A DNA stretch of 64,000 nt from Clostridia bacterium (GCA_024653205.1 JANLFO010000001.1:62001-126000); one strand, 5' to 3'. Shown: positions 21,001 to 29,753, numbered from the stretch's first letter. The notes: generated from the letters alone by a model not told the origin. Numbers and translations are program-made.

Positions 21001-23806
21001 CTCCGAGTCGCGCGAAGATCGTGACGTATTGGAACGCTTCCTTGAGGCATTTCCGCGTCTGACGGAACTCCTGGAAGAGCAGGGACTCTCTGCCCTTTCG
21101 GAGGCGGTCAGACACGGCAGGTCGTGGGCAGGACTCCCGCTCGCCAAGCTACCACGAAATGTGCGGGAAGAGACCCTTGCGGCCATAGAAGGGTGGCGAA
21201 AGCTCAAGCAGGGGACGCCCAGATCGGCGAATAATCAGCTTCACATTGCTTCTATTCTCCGCTACCTGGGGTTTAACATTGGTGCGCGTGCTGCGGATAC
21301 GGTCACCGTTCAAGACACGGATGAACATATGCTGTACGCTCGGGTCGCGATGTCGGCGGGCGGTCGCTCGCCTGTGCCCCAGTTCGGGTCCCAGCAGCAG
21401 GGCGAGTACGATGTGGTGTGCGTCTGGGAGCGCCCCAGCGTTGATATTCTCACCGGGTGGATGCGCGATCGGCGTCTGCAGAACAAGAACAACATAATCA
21501 TCTACTTGGGTCGAATGAGCCTGCGGCACCGAAGGCTTATGCGTCAGGTGGCCGGTGACCGGGGCCTTGCAATGATTGTGCTCGACGAGGTGCTTTTCGC
21601 TTTCCTGGCCGGGGAATGGCGAGAACGCTTGCCTTCGTTCTTCCGCTGTGCCCTCCCGTTTGCGGTGGTAAATCCGTACACGCCTTTCAGAGCTGGCGAT
21701 GTGCCGCCGGAAATGTTCTTCGGGCGCAGGGAAATGGCTAGAGAGCTTCAGCTCGCCGAAGGCAGTTGCATTGTGTATGGGGGAAGGCAACTCGGAAAGT
21801 CGGCGCTTCTCCGACATGTTCAGCGTGAGTTCCACCAGCCGGAACGCGATCAGTTTGCCTGGGTAGAAGACATAAAGCTCGTCGGCTCGCCCACAAGTGA
21901 TCAGCAGCCCGAGATGATCTGGGTGAAGCTGCGTGATATCTTCAAAGCACTGGGCCTTATTTCTTCGCGGACTACCACTACCAAGCCCGAGGCGATTGCG
22001 GCGCATATGCGGGAGACATTGCTGGCCAGCCCCCGGCGTCGCGTGCTTGTACTTCTCGACGAGGCTGACAACTTTCTGGACGCTGACGCTGCGAACAATT
22101 TCAAGGTTGTTGACGAACTGCGTATCTTGATGGGTAGCGTTCAGCGTCAACTCAAGATAGTGTTGGCTGGTCTGCACAATGTGCAGCGGTTCCAGGGACG
22201 CGGGAACCAACCACTGGCCCATTTTGGCTCGCCCTTGTGCGTAGGCCCCTTGGAGCCGCGCGCGGCGCAACAGCTTATTGAAGAGCCGTTAGCTGCTCTT
22301 GGATACCGATTTGCCGATAGCTCCGCCGTGCTAAGCATACTTTCATACACCAACTATCATCCCGGCCTTATCCAGCTCTTCTGCTACGAACTGCTTAACC
22401 GGCTCAACACCCGCTCCCTCGAGGGGCCTCCTTACCCCATTACGCGGGGAGATGTTGAGGCTATTTACCGGAATATCGAGGTGCGGAAACGTATCGCCGA
22501 GAGATTCGATTGGACCCTTGCCCTTGACCGCCGCTACCAGGCGATAGCTTGGTCGGTGATACTCGACCAGCAGGGAAAGAGGGACGGCTTCTCGCAGACG
22601 TACACGCCGCTGGAGCTGCTAAACCTGGCGCGGCAGTGGTGGCCCCAGGGGTTCGAGGGGACGGATATCGACCAATTGAGGGGCTTGCTGGACGAAATGT
22701 GTGGGCTCGGAGTGCTGGTCCGGGATAGCCAGGGGCATTACCGGTTACGCAGTCCTAATCTCGTTCGGCTTATAGAGGATGTTGAAACCAACCTGCTAAG
22801 TCTTTCCTACAAGGAGCCGGATGTAAAGAGGTTCGATGCCGACAGTTATCATGCCCCATTGAATGAGGAGGGACAATACAGCCCTCTCACTCACGCGCAG
22901 GAGACTAGCCTCAATCAGCCGCGTTTTGGTGTCGGCATCGTCTTCGGATCTGATGCGCTTGGCCTGGCAGGACTTAATGAGGCTTTCACGCGGTTTGTAC
23001 CTGAGGAGCTTATCGCCAGCTCTAGAGCGGCTTTGATAGGGATGCCGGCCGGTATTGTTAGCGGGGATCAAATGGAAGCGTGGTTGGAGGAGTGTCTTGG
23101 GGCTAACGACAAATGCGAACGCCTGGTAGTGTGGCTACGAGTGGCGGGAGCCGATCTCGCCGGCGTCGTGGGCGCCGCACTCCGGTTCACGCAGCAGTAC
23201 GGGAAGCGGCAACGTCAGTGGATGCGCATCTTGTTCATTCTGGACCCGGAGCACACTTGGAGGTGGCTAGGCCTTCCCAAGAGCGATAGGCTGTTTCTGG
23301 AAAATCAAGTGGATGTGGCGACCTACCTTAGGCGCTGGAATCTGCGCTCTGTCAGTCAACGGCTGGCGCAACGGGATAAGATCCATTCTGAGGAAGTCTG
23401 TCAGGAGGTGCTTCAAGCTACGGGAGGCTGGCCATATCTCCTGGATGAACTATTTAGGCGCTGTGGCCTCCATGACGACCCGCGCCCGTATGCGTCTGAA
23501 CTCAGGCAGGAGCTGGCAACTAGTGGTTCTCCCCTCTCTCTGGGCTTTTGGAAAGCCTTGGGCCTTGATGCCCACCGTAACGTTCTTCGGATGCTAGAAT
23601 TCATCTTGAAAGAGAGGGAGATCCCCGTCGACCTTGCAGAGCCGTGGCACCTTGCCGAGTTGATCGGTCCCGCAGATGCCCAACTTGCCACCGAGGAAGT
23701 TGAAGCAACCTTGCTCTATCTAAGGTACATGGGGACCATCGAAACTACCAGAGACGGTTCGCTGCGGGTCGAGCCAGTTATCGCGGGGATGCTCCGGCAG
23801 TCATGA
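18008..23806 (+). CDS. Giant STAND-like ATPase, 1932 aa, candidate defence protein
   Basis: Not assigned to a named family. Residues 1-320 are helical. About 330-430 is an acidic Ser/Glu-rich linker, and 430-1070 is helical with coiled-coil character (ERATLTQHYEEELNGARAALEEALL). About 1077-1210 looks alpha/beta (NKNNIIIYLGRM, GLAMIVLDEVLF). A P-loop NTPase follows: NPYTPFRAG and MFFGRREMARE, Walker A GGRQLGKSALL near 1257, Walker B VLVLLDEADNF near 1344, then KIVLAGLHNV and HPGLIQLFCYELL. The last 350 residues look like a second, Walker-less NTPase-type fold (ATGGWPYLLDELFRRCG). It starts with GTG and overlaps the next gene by 4 bases. Composition is visibly less GC-rich than cas or core genes, suggesting separate transfer. 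The architecture fits a sensor ATPase such as STAND defence proteins, but this is inference. Confidence 0.75.
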   Translation: MVEDLRRLLLKELRAALDRDTKEAIVRRTLESRKDIGRTRREALEAVVRTLGIPGFRSPENAPIPLVAKELTKVVDHSDVVLGILIDAWVDAVPDLAGMAAVMVADRLGAIRELAESVTEQPELGDTVGAAAGRLVDESRCAPGEARAIVCALLLRSLESEAGGEAERQAAHCASAQDVAAGSGANASLWDEFLERLRALPAEAREWESLSDFLDVVQRLAAEKALEREARSNFETAVKRLQEECGDALRYFGMNKVAEWAWEKVPTGKRSELTREVDRLRDALLQHSKLRMLPAATLVEERERREQLSALEQQVEEMFRRIKETLGSAPQGVSVSPEEAGESEGTLSESECKTDETNTEQEEGLSVSDDAHGERHPGVSPEVEVQTDYGGAPLAETNMVATVSAQEVVAFPTEVEIGISLPQTVVPSVPESTGWEELFLQLIRVDDLSGAYWLCRSLEARGHLPPVPSWLVEVVQAARWLEIDNPSFVGDLSRIARHHQPGSSDIEEVLALAAALRPAVIAPATGMLAWLRTPGCCSELNSLVEAVRDFAHLGKSVRRVDLQGVAGAEQYEQQIKAVVEAATRWLEEAPRRRAKTARATNVWMRMVGKDSELRAILQWVASDARGQLAQARDLVSKWMDRKFLEEGMAEIDREIIGRRVSPIVGDARDQVIRNAREACELAMRWCEMVGRQDESDTKKQEWLKHRVAALRNGVQASLPIIQTLVSKTASGDGSQQVATAILCLARSCGQLCSDLGLAGPPSIACSAAEWSWLTVGVDELEGAMARRLLLLPEIDFDADGKPTLESMIADVLPESIGRNTSLSRTIERWLEKKDYRFIGTLLPAVQDEEERATLTQHYEEELNGARAALEEALLRTRDEIEQAVVDGILSAEERTALSARLQNVDPATALNFPLEHARLEGIRASVLEARRARLEELGKEWADLEKRLATYPGDPNEKARTIEAVRGALERGDTRVLEEFIAQLTQIMDSGLSITESLSESREDRDVLERFLEAFPRLTELLEEQGLSALSEAVRHGRSWAGLPLAKLPRNVREETLAAIEGWRKLKQGTPRSANNQLHIASILRYLGFNIGARAADTVTVQDTDEHMLYARVAMSAGGRSPVPQFGSQQQGEYDVVCVWERPSVDILTGWMRDRRLQNKNNIIIYLGRMSLRHRRLMRQVAGDRGLAMIVLDEVLFAFLAGEWRERLPSFFRCALPFAVVNPYTPFRAGDVPPEMFFGRREMARELQLAEGSCIVYGGRQLGKSALLRHVQREFHQPERDQFAWVEDIKLVGSPTSDQQPEMIWVKLRDIFKALGLISSRTTTTKPEAIAAHMRETLLASPRRRVLVLLDEADNFLDADAANNFKVVDELRILMGSVQRQLKIVLAGLHNVQRFQGRGNQPLAHFGSPLCVGPLEPRAAQQLIEEPLAALGYRFADSSAVLSILSYTNYHPGLIQLFCYELLNRLNTRSLEGPPYPITRGDVEAIYRNIEVRKRIAERFDWTLALDRRYQAIAWSVILDQQGKRDGFSQTYTPLELLNLARQWWPQGFEGTDIDQLRGLLDEMCGLGVLVRDSQGHYRLRSPNLVRLIEDVETNLLSLSYKEPDVKRFDADSYHAPLNEEGQYSPLTHAQETSLNQPRFGVGIVFGSDALGLAGLNEAFTRFVPEELIASSRAALIGMPAGIVSGDQMEAWLEECLGANDKCERLVVWLRVAGADLAGVVGAALRFTQQYGKRQRQWMRILFILDPEHTWRWLGLPKSDRLFLENQVDVATYLRRWNLRSVSQRLAQRDKIHSEEVCQEVLQATGGWPYLLDELFRRCGLHDDPRPYASELRQELATSGSPLSLGFWKALGLDAHRNVLRMLEFILKEREIPVDLAEPWHLAELIGPADAQLATEEVEATLLYLRYMGTIETTRDGSLRVEPVIAGMLRQS

Positions 23807-25086
23807 CCCAGGCAGGGCTCTCTTCCCTGTTATTCCGGGTGCCTACTGCCAGGTTGCTTATCTCTCGCGTCGCAGGGGACTTGGCTGAGAGGCGCAGCGT
23901 CTTGCTCTTGCTCCCAAACGGGATCGGGCCCGATGAGATATGGCATGTACTCTCGGACGATCTGTGGCGCCGCGAGGTAGATTTTGGTGAGGTATGGCTG
24001 CCCGACGCGCGTGGAGGATGGACGGTGGCTTCCGCGCTGGGGGAGAAACTCGGGGTCAAGTGGCCTTCCCCAACCGCCTCGAGGACTACTGCCAACCTTG
24101 TTTTGGCCGAGTCTTTGCCCGACGTAATCTACCTCGGTGGGTTTGCCGAACTGCCATTCGAGGCGCGACGGCCGTGGCTCGATTTCGTACTTCAGTGGGC
24201 CCAGGAGGTCAAGAACGCTATCGATGTCGGGCGGGAACCAGCCGCCCTATGTCTCATCACGCCCGGCTGGGCTTTACCTGTCGCTGATCTTCCTGGGCGG
24301 ATACACCTCTCAGTACGGTACTGGTGGGGTATCCCTTCCGCCTTGGAAACGCGGCTTATCTGCCGTCTTGGTTCGGACGATGGCCGGGACAGCAATACGG
24401 CAGTACTTTGGCGCGAACACCTTCTTCCCTCTCTATGTGGTAGTGACGCGGAGCTTGTCGAGTGGCTGTGGGACGACGTTTACGATGGCATGGACCGCCT
24501 GGCTGATCGCCTCTCGGAGTTTGCCAAGCGGCGCGGGTGGACAGCGGAGATTCTTCGAGGATTAGTTGTAGACGCATGGCAGGGCAAGGAGCCCGACTAT
24601 GTTCGTCCGATCAGTCCGGACCCTTCGTATTCGGCGCTGTGGGCATACGGTGTGCTATGGTATACCCAGGAATACGGTGTGGAGTTGCACAGTGCAGCTT
24701 TAGCTCTCCTAGGGAGGGTTGACGAGATCAGACACCGAGTATGGCGAGGCCAGGCTGCGCTTCTTTTGCCGCTTATAGACGAGTTGAGGGTGGAGCTATG
24801 CCAGCACCTGACTAGGCTCTATGGCGTGGACTGGGTCACGCGTTGGCAAGAGCCCATTGACCCGCGGGAGGCCACGGAAGTTCGCAAGAGCCCTCTAGCT
24901 TGCCAATGGGGTCACCTTGAACACCTGCTAAAGAATTGTCCTGCGCTGCGTGCGCATAGATCTTGGCTACAAGCGGTTGCGCTTGCGCGGTCAATTCGGA
25001 ACAGGTTAGCGCATTACCACCCGGTTGATTACGGGAGCTATACCGCGCTGTACAGGGAGGCCAATCGGGTTAGGGAAGTGTTGTAG
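23803..25086 (+). CDS. Partner of the giant ATPase; C-terminal HEPN-like motif
   Basis: 427 residues, ATG 23803 inside the ATGA overlap with the ATPase stop, so co-translated. The first 200 residues look alpha/beta (SVLLLLPNGIG, DVIYLGGFAELPFE, LCLITPGWALPV), resembling a degenerate P-loop-like or Rossmann-like domain without a Walker A. The C-terminal 150 residues are helical and end with ARSIRNRLAHYHP, where R399-x4-H404 matches the Rx4-6H signature of HEPN RNases (Swt1-like or Abi-like). I infer an effector or adaptor released by the ATPase. It could also be a structural partner, because HEPN domains are often non-catalytic. Composition matches the ATPase gene. Confidence 0.65.
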   Translation: MTQAGLSSLLFRVPTARLLISRVAGDLAERRSVLLLLPNGIGPDEIWHVLSDDLWRREVDFGEVWLPDARGGWTVASALGEKLGVKWPSPTASRTTANLVLAESLPDVIYLGGFAELPFEARRPWLDFVLQWAQEVKNAIDVGREPAALCLITPGWALPVADLPGRIHLSVRYWWGIPSALETRLICRLGSDDGRDSNTAVLWREHLLPSLCGSDAELVEWLWDDVYDGMDRLADRLSEFAKRRGWTAEILRGLVVDAWQGKEPDYVRPISPDPSYSALWAYGVLWYTQEYGVELHSAALALLGRVDEIRHRVWRGQAALLLPLIDELRVELCQHLTRLYGVDWVTRWQEPIDPREATEVRKSPLACQWGHLEHLLKNCPALRAHRSWLQAVALARSIRNRLAHYHPVDYGSYTALYREANRVREVL

Positions 25087-25452
25087 AGTGCTCCTATCAA
25101 ACACAGGTTCATAGCCTCCTTGCGTGGCGGCCGGCACAGAACTGGTACCGGATTTCGGCTCCGGCCACAACTTCGTTGCCTCTTGGGCCGGGAGCGGATC
25201 CAGGAGGGCGAAACTTCTCCGACGAACGGACGCATGTCCTGGCCGGGCGCAAGACAACCGCTAAGGGAGAGGGAAACATGGTTAAGCAGGGGGTGGCCAA
25301 AAAATGAGTGCCCAGGTATATGTCTGCCTTGCCCGTAGAAACCCTTATGTGCTGTGAGGCTGATTCTGTTGGTACCGGTAGGCTGGGCAGGGTATAATGG
25401 AGGTGGCGTCCGACAGCGACGAACCGTGCAAACTGCCGGCGAGGTGAGAATC
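25087..25452. other. Non-coding stretch after the ATPase/HEPN unit
   Basis: No supported gene. A reverse-strand AAGGAGGCT-ATG pair near 25108-25120 opens a short frame without recognisable content. Confidence 0.4.
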
Positions 25453-25713
25453 GTGGTCCGCGAACTGCGTCTGGAGACCGTGGTGGAGCGCGACGGCGAG
25501 ATTTATCTCCATGACCTGCCCTTTAGGAAAGGGGAGAAAGTGGAAATGACGGTACGCCCCGTCAAGGCGGGCCAAGCGAAGCCACCGCTTACGGCGCGCC
25601 AGCTTCTGGCCTCCGGTCTGGTGGGCATGTGGGAGGACCGGGACGATATCGGCGATAGTACAGCCTATGCCCGGCAGCTGCGGCAGTTAGCCGAACGCCG
25701 GGGCAGGGATTAA
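25453..25713 (+). CDS. VapB-like antitoxin
   Basis: 86 residues. It begins with a short beta-rich segment (ELRLETVVERDGEIYLHDLPF) and ends with the toxin-binding region LTARQLLASGLVGMWEDRDDIGDSTAYARQLRQ, typical of antitoxins paired with PIN toxins (the ASGLVG..DR.DIGDS pattern). GTG 25453 is selected because GAGGTGAG lies 4-11 bases upstream. The longer frame from 25354 has no such site. The toxin gene follows 1 base after the stop but is truncated, so the antitoxin may be an orphan or regulate other PIN toxins. Confidence 0.8.
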   Translation: MVRELRLETVVERDGEIYLHDLPFRKGEKVEMTVRPVKAGQAKPPLTARQLLASGLVGMWEDRDDIGDSTAYARQLRQLAERRGRD

Positions 25714-25714
25714 T

Positions 25715-25804
25715 ATGATCGTGCTGGACACGGACGTAATGGTGGACGTGCACTACCGGGATATTGAGGGGCTGAAAGCAGTCGAGCCCTATAGCCGTTC
25801 CTAA
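25715..25804 (+). pseudogene. Truncated VapC PIN toxin (29 codons)
   Basis: MIVLDTDVMVD is the start of a PIN domain with its first catalytic Asp (D5). After HYRDIEGLKAV the frame runs into unrelated sequence and stops. The break lies about 190 bases before the right boundary repeat, suggesting loss during a boundary rearrangement. Confidence 0.75.
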
Positions 25805-25990
25805 CCCTACGGATGACCGACCTGGCCAGACGATGATCCTGCGCACGCGAGTATTTTTGATAAGGTTCGGTCCGAGCCTGCGCCACACTGCCTCGGCCCG
25901 TCTAGGCGCCTCTACCACTTGCTGAGCTCGCCCCCTTGTTTTTCGGCTGGCCGGATGCGTTCCACGGCCTGCCGGAGCCGTTCGCTGCTG

Positions 25991-26029
25991 GGGGTCGGTG
26001 GTTCAAATCCACCATCGCCCACCAGAAAA
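25991..26029 (+). repeat. Right boundary repeat of the island (tRNA-Val 3' copy)
   Basis: 39 bases identical to 7361-7399, including the T-arm GGTTCAAATCC, acceptor 3' strand ATCGCCC and CCA. There is no tRNA 5' half here, so it is an attachment-site copy, not a gene. It sits 18,630 bases from the left copy. Confidence 0.85.
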
Positions 26030-26245
26030 GTCAACGGCCCGCGGGCTCGGGTGGGTACCGCAACAAGCGGCAACGGTACCGCAACCAGGCCCTATTTCTC
26101 TCCGCTGTTCTCGCCAAGCAGGAGATTTTGGGAGCGTTGGTGAATAAGGTGGATTACTGGCGGCGACTTCATTTTCTGTTGTCTCTCCCTGGCAGCTCAT
26201 ACGGTTGCTACGGACCGTATGATCCGTTTCTCCCGGCCCTCAGTA

Positions 26246-26492
26246 CTAGAGGGTATCGGCAGCCGCCTTGGTCGCCGCATTGGGCACCAGGTCGAGCCTA
26301 ACGTGCAACCCGAGCTTTCTAGCTATCTTCTGGACGGACCGCAGAGACGGCAGGTGCCTCCCGCTCTCCAGCCTGGCTATGACCGACTGCGGGACACCCG
26401 CCCTTTTGGCGAGTTCTTCCTGCGTCAGATTCAGGTCTAGGCGGAGCTTTATCAGCGCGCGCCACCTGATGGCTCAGTTCTGTTTCCCCCAT
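26246..26492 (-). pseudogene. XRE-family antitoxin broken by a GC-dinucleotide frameshift
   Basis: On the reverse strand MGETELSHQVARA is read in one frame, and LIKLRLDLNLTQEELAKRAG, VPQSVIARLESGRH and LPSLRSVQKIARKLG continue in another. The join lies in a GCGCGC run at about 26455-26462, and restoring 2 bases would give one helix-turn-helix protein of about 83 residues. ATG is at 26492, and a strong AAGGAGGTGAG lies further upstream before a competing GTG at 26520. The helix-turn-helix itself is intact. It is probably a dead HigA-like antitoxin, though slippage in the repeat could restore it. Confidence 0.7.
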
Positions 26493-26614
26493 GCGTTGCC
26501 ACAATGGTGTACACGCTCACGGGCTCACCTCCTTCCCGTAAGGGGTCGGCCTTCTTCTCCCTCTTGTGCTGTTCATAGCGTTCGTGCTATATTTGATCTG
26601 AAAGGGGCAGGGTT

Positions 26615-26946
26615 ATGGTCTACATGGACGTCGAGCCCATTGTTGATTTTCTGGCTTCCCTGGACCCCCGCTTGCGCGCTAAGGTATACCGCGGCATTGA
26701 CCTCCTCGCCAACAACTGGCCCCTGATCGGGGAGCCGCACGTGAGGCATGTTAGCGGGTACGCCGGCCTGTGGGAATTGAGGGAAGGCCTGGGGAACGTC
26801 AAAGTCAGGGTGTTTTTCTTCCAGGCCGCCCCTAACGTGTTGGTGGCTGTTCACGGTTTCGTTAAAAAGAGCCGCAAGACGCCGCGGCGAGAGCTATCCC
26901 TGGCCTCAAGAAAAGCGAGTACGAGCGGCGAATGCGAAAGGAGTGA
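26615..26946 (+). pseudogene. HigB/Gp49-like toxin with C-terminal frameshift
   Basis: The body matches the RelE/HigB Gp49 family: LRAKVYRGIDLLANNWP, VRHVSGYAGLWELREG, VRVFFF and VHGFVKKSRKTPRRE. After KTPRRE the frame goes off-family. The next frame gives AIPGLKKSEYERRMRKE and a stop at 26944-26946, which is the expected family ending, so one base has been gained or lost near 26882-26890. Without correction the frame runs on to 27004 across the antitoxin start. Toxicity may be lost. ATG 26615 has an AAAGGGG-type site 7 bases upstream. Confidence 0.7.
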
Positions 26947-26951
26947 TCAAT

Positions 26952-27224
26952 GTGCTCGACTACCGAGACGCCCTCCGGGAAGAGCTCAAAGACCCGCATT
27001 TTAAGGCGGCCTGGGACGAATTCGACCTGGAATACCAGGTGGCCGGCCTCTTGGTGAAGCTCCGCGCCGAAGCGGGGTTGTCCCAGGAAGAGTTGGCCCG
27101 TAGGATTGGGACCACGCAATCAGCCATCGCCCGGATGGAAAGCGGCAAGGTGGTACCCCGTCTGGAGAGCCTGGCTAAAATCGCCCAGGCCTGCGGCAAA
27201 CGGTTAGAGCTAAGCTTTCGTTGA
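26952..27224 (+). CDS. HigA-like XRE antitoxin
   Basis: 90 residues with an XRE helix-turn-helix in the C-terminal two thirds (LRAEAGLSQEELARRIG, TTQSAIARMESGKV). The N-terminus (YRDALREELKDPHFKAAWDEFDLEYQVA) is the usual HigA extension. GTG 26952 has AAAGGAG 8 bases upstream. GTG 26943 is the alternative. It follows the HigB-like toxin directly, in the toxin-first order of higBA, and would repress the pair. It remains intact although its toxin is frameshifted. Confidence 0.85.
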   Translation: MLDYRDALREELKDPHFKAAWDEFDLEYQVAGLLVKLRAEAGLSQEELARRIGTTQSAIARMESGKVVPRLESLAKIAQACGKRLELSFR

Positions 27225-27259
27225 CCTCTCTGCCCCTTAGGGAGGCTGCCTAAAAGTAT

Positions 27260-27421
27260 TGCTTACCTTCACGCCCGGTCGCTGGCAGTCGCTGGCCGAG
27301 CATTCCGCCGAGGCAGTCCAGGAGGTGGAGGCTCTGCTGGCTGTTTTGCAGAACCCCAGCCTGGAACCCTTTGCGGTTGACCTGCTCCAGGTCGCGCGTT
27401 TTCACGACTGGGGGAAGGCCC
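27260..27421 (+). pseudogene. cas3 HD-domain fragment (duplicate of 10514-10675)
   Basis: 162 bases aligned without gaps to cas3 10514-10675 with 5 mismatches by eye. It encodes the LTFTPGRWQSLAEHSAE through FHDWGKAP stretch including the H..HD residues, and sits in a 75-codon frame ended by the neighbouring gene's 3' region. It has no start signal or helicase part and lies 1.2 kb outside the right boundary repeat. Confidence 0.92.
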
Positions 27422-27438
27422 CTACAGTCTTAACTCTG

Positions 27439-29073
27439 TTAAGGATCGGGAACATCACACGCCTCGTTGAGAAACTGCCGTTGTAGTATTGCCCGCCTCT
27501 TTGGCCCGGGAGGCACGGGGCCGAACTTGGTGCAAAGCGGCACGGGCACGACCTCGTAGGGCCGCATCATCTCGTGGTCCTCGTGCTCGAGAATGTGACA
27601 GTGCCAGACGTATTGGCCGGCAAAGGCGCCGAACCGGGCGATGATGCTCGTGACCTGCCCCGGGTTGGCCCGCACGGTATCCTTCAGTCCCCGTTCGTTG
27701 GGGTCCGGGGGAACGGGAGGCCCGGTGAAAACGAGTTCCCGCCGGGAGCGGTAGCGGTCCACGTCGAAGGGCCGCCGCTCGAGGATCTGGAACTGGACGA
27801 GGTGGAGGTGGATGGGGTGGGCGTCCTCGGTGAGGTTGATCAGCCTCCAGACCTCTACGGAGCCCAGCCGGGGCTTCTCGGACACGGGCGCGCTCCAACG
27901 CTTCCCGTCGAGCAGCAGGAGCAGGCGGCCGAATGGGTCTTGCGCTTCCACCAGGGCGAGGTCCCTGGTCAGCGCGGCCGCGGCCGGCGAGAACCGCTCG
28001 ATCGGCCGCAGGGATGAGGGCACCGTGCTGGTATCAGGTTCCGACAGCGGCAGGGTCACCCGGAACTCCATCACCTGGCTTGTATCCTCCGTAGGCGGAT
28101 CGCCTCCGGGGAAGGGAGCGGCGGCGCCGTTGACCAGCCTGATCGTCTCACCGGCGAAGGCGGAGAAGTCGACCACCACGTCCGCCCGCTCGCCCGGAGC
28201 CAGGGTCAGCTCGGCGACGGGCACCGGCGCCTCGAGCAGCCCGCCGTCCGTGCCGATCTGAATGAAGGGCTGGCCGGAGGTGAAGCTCAGCAGGTAGAAG
28301 CGGCTGTTAGAGCCGTTGAGCAGGCGGAAGCGGTACTTCCGCGGCTCCACCTCCAGGTAGGGCCACACCTTGCCGTTGACCAGAATGGTATCGCCGAAGA
28401 ACTCGGGGACGATCGAGGGGTCCACCCCGGGCACCGGCGGGTCGGGCTGGCGCGGGTAAAAGAGCGAGCCGTCCGCATTGAACGAGCGATCCTGAATGAC
28501 CAGGGGGATCTCGAACCGGCCGCCGGGCAGATTGAGTTCCAGCTCAAACGCGTCGCGGATGAGGTAAAAGCCGGCCAGGCCGGCATAGACGTTTAAGCGC
28601 GTAATGCCCAGGGCGTGGTCGTGGTACCAAAGGGTGGCCGGCCGCTGGATGTTGGGATAAAAATAGACCACGCTTCTAAAGTGGGGCCCGACCTCGCGGA
28701 AATCCCTGGTGAACCAGGCCTCGGGGTGACCGTCGCTGTAGGCCGGAACCTCGCCGCCGTGAAGGTGCACCACGGTGCGCACCAAGGGGTTGGGGGGATG
28801 CGCGCCGTGGACGGTGCGATCAACCGGTAACAGGTGCTCGTCCGGCAGGTCGTTGACCCACCTGACTTTTACTCTTTCGTGCCTCAGCACCTCAAAGGTA
28901 GGTCCGGGGTAGACGCCTTCATATGCCCACACCGTGGTTTCGGGCAGATCGCGGTGAAGTTTTTGCTTTACCTGCCGCATCCGCACCTCATAATAGGCGG
29001 CGCATGCCAGGTAGCCCTTGGGCTTAAGCACGGCGGGAATAGGCAACGGGTCAACGAATTTTGCCAATGCCAT
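27439..29073 (-). CDS. Multicopper oxidase, CotA/laccase-like
   Basis: 544 residues. All copper motifs are present: HLHGG near 123, WYHDHALG, HPIHLHLVQF and the C-terminal WHCHILEHEDHEMM with the type 1 Cys and Met ligand. Multicopper oxidases couple one-electron oxidation of phenols or metals to reduction of O2. The CotA-like layout without a signal peptide (start MALAKFVDPLPIP) suggests a cytosolic or spore-coat location. ATG 29073 has GGGAGGG upstream. The C-terminus extends about 30 residues beyond the last motif into the cas3-fragment neighbourhood, perhaps because the original end was replaced. It is the only reverse-strand full gene in this half of the window. Confidence 0.92.
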   Translation of the reverse strand: MALAKFVDPLPIPAVLKPKGYLACAAYYEVRMRQVKQKLHRDLPETTVWAYEGVYPGPTFEVLRHERVKVRWVNDLPDEHLLPVDRTVHGAHPPNPLVRTVVHLHGGEVPAYSDGHPEAWFTRDFREVGPHFRSVVYFYPNIQRPATLWYHDHALGITRLNVYAGLAGFYLIRDAFELELNLPGGRFEIPLVIQDRSFNADGSLFYPRQPDPPVPGVDPSIVPEFFGDTILVNGKVWPYLEVEPRKYRFRLLNGSNSRFYLLSFTSGQPFIQIGTDGGLLEAPVPVAELTLAPGERADVVVDFSAFAGETIRLVNGAAAPFPGGDPPTEDTSQVMEFRVTLPLSEPDTSTVPSSLRPIERFSPAAAALTRDLALVEAQDPFGRLLLLLDGKRWSAPVSEKPRLGSVEVWRLINLTEDAHPIHLHLVQFQILERRPFDVDRYRSRRELVFTGPPVPPDPNERGLKDTVRANPGQVTSIIARFGAFAGQYVWHCHILEHEDHEMMRPYEVVPVPLCTKFGPVPPGPKRRAILQRQFLNEACDVPDP

Positions 29074-29753
29074 CGTATGTTATCCCTCCCAGAATCTCCT
29101 ACTCTAGGATATGCATAGAAGAGATGCGTTCGTTCTTGGTTTTTCGTTACCGGTGGTGTCAATCCGCAAATTAAACTGGCTGCCGATTCTCAGAGTTCGT
29201 TGCCCGGATCGGATGGACTTCTTAAGGCAGGATTTTCCTTATTACAAAACGAATCGTACCAAGGATCGATTCTGGGGGGCAGTGGTATGGCTCGGGCGGG
29301 CCATACCGTCAAGTTCCGGCAAGTCGGTCCGTGGCGATTAGCTGCACCGAGCTGGCCCTCATACGCGGGCGCTCCCTTTGAAGATTAGCCTGTCAGGCCA
29401 CGGAGCTCGTAACCGGGGCATCGTGCCCGGACTTCTCGCATACGCTCTTGTGGTTATGAAGGGGATGCCCCGGAACCGGCTCAGCCGGGGCGAATTAGGG
29501 GGAGGAAGCCAAGCGGTTATGTGCCCTGAAGGCAACCGGCCCAGCCCGGTTCGCTCCAGCTCATTAGCCAGGGCGCATTCGCGGATCTCGCCTGTGGGAC
29601 GGCATGACGGGCGCGCCCAATGCCCCTGCGTGGCGCGCCCTCACTCCTGTTTAACCCCCAACGGAATCGGAGACCGGGCGCCACCACCGGCACGTGGCGG
29701 GCGGACGCCGGGGTGGACCATCCGGACGCCGGACCGCAAAACTAATTTTCATG
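29074..29753. other. Gene-poor stretch
   Basis: 680 bases with no supported gene. Frames here have no recognisable content or good start sites. A GGGGCATCG-type inverted element near 29417-29430 is weak. Confidence 0.5.

Noticed and set aside
25919-26301. Forward frames around the right tRNA-Val repeat
   Set aside because: They run through the tRNA fragment (NPPSPTRK-type translation) and have no support.
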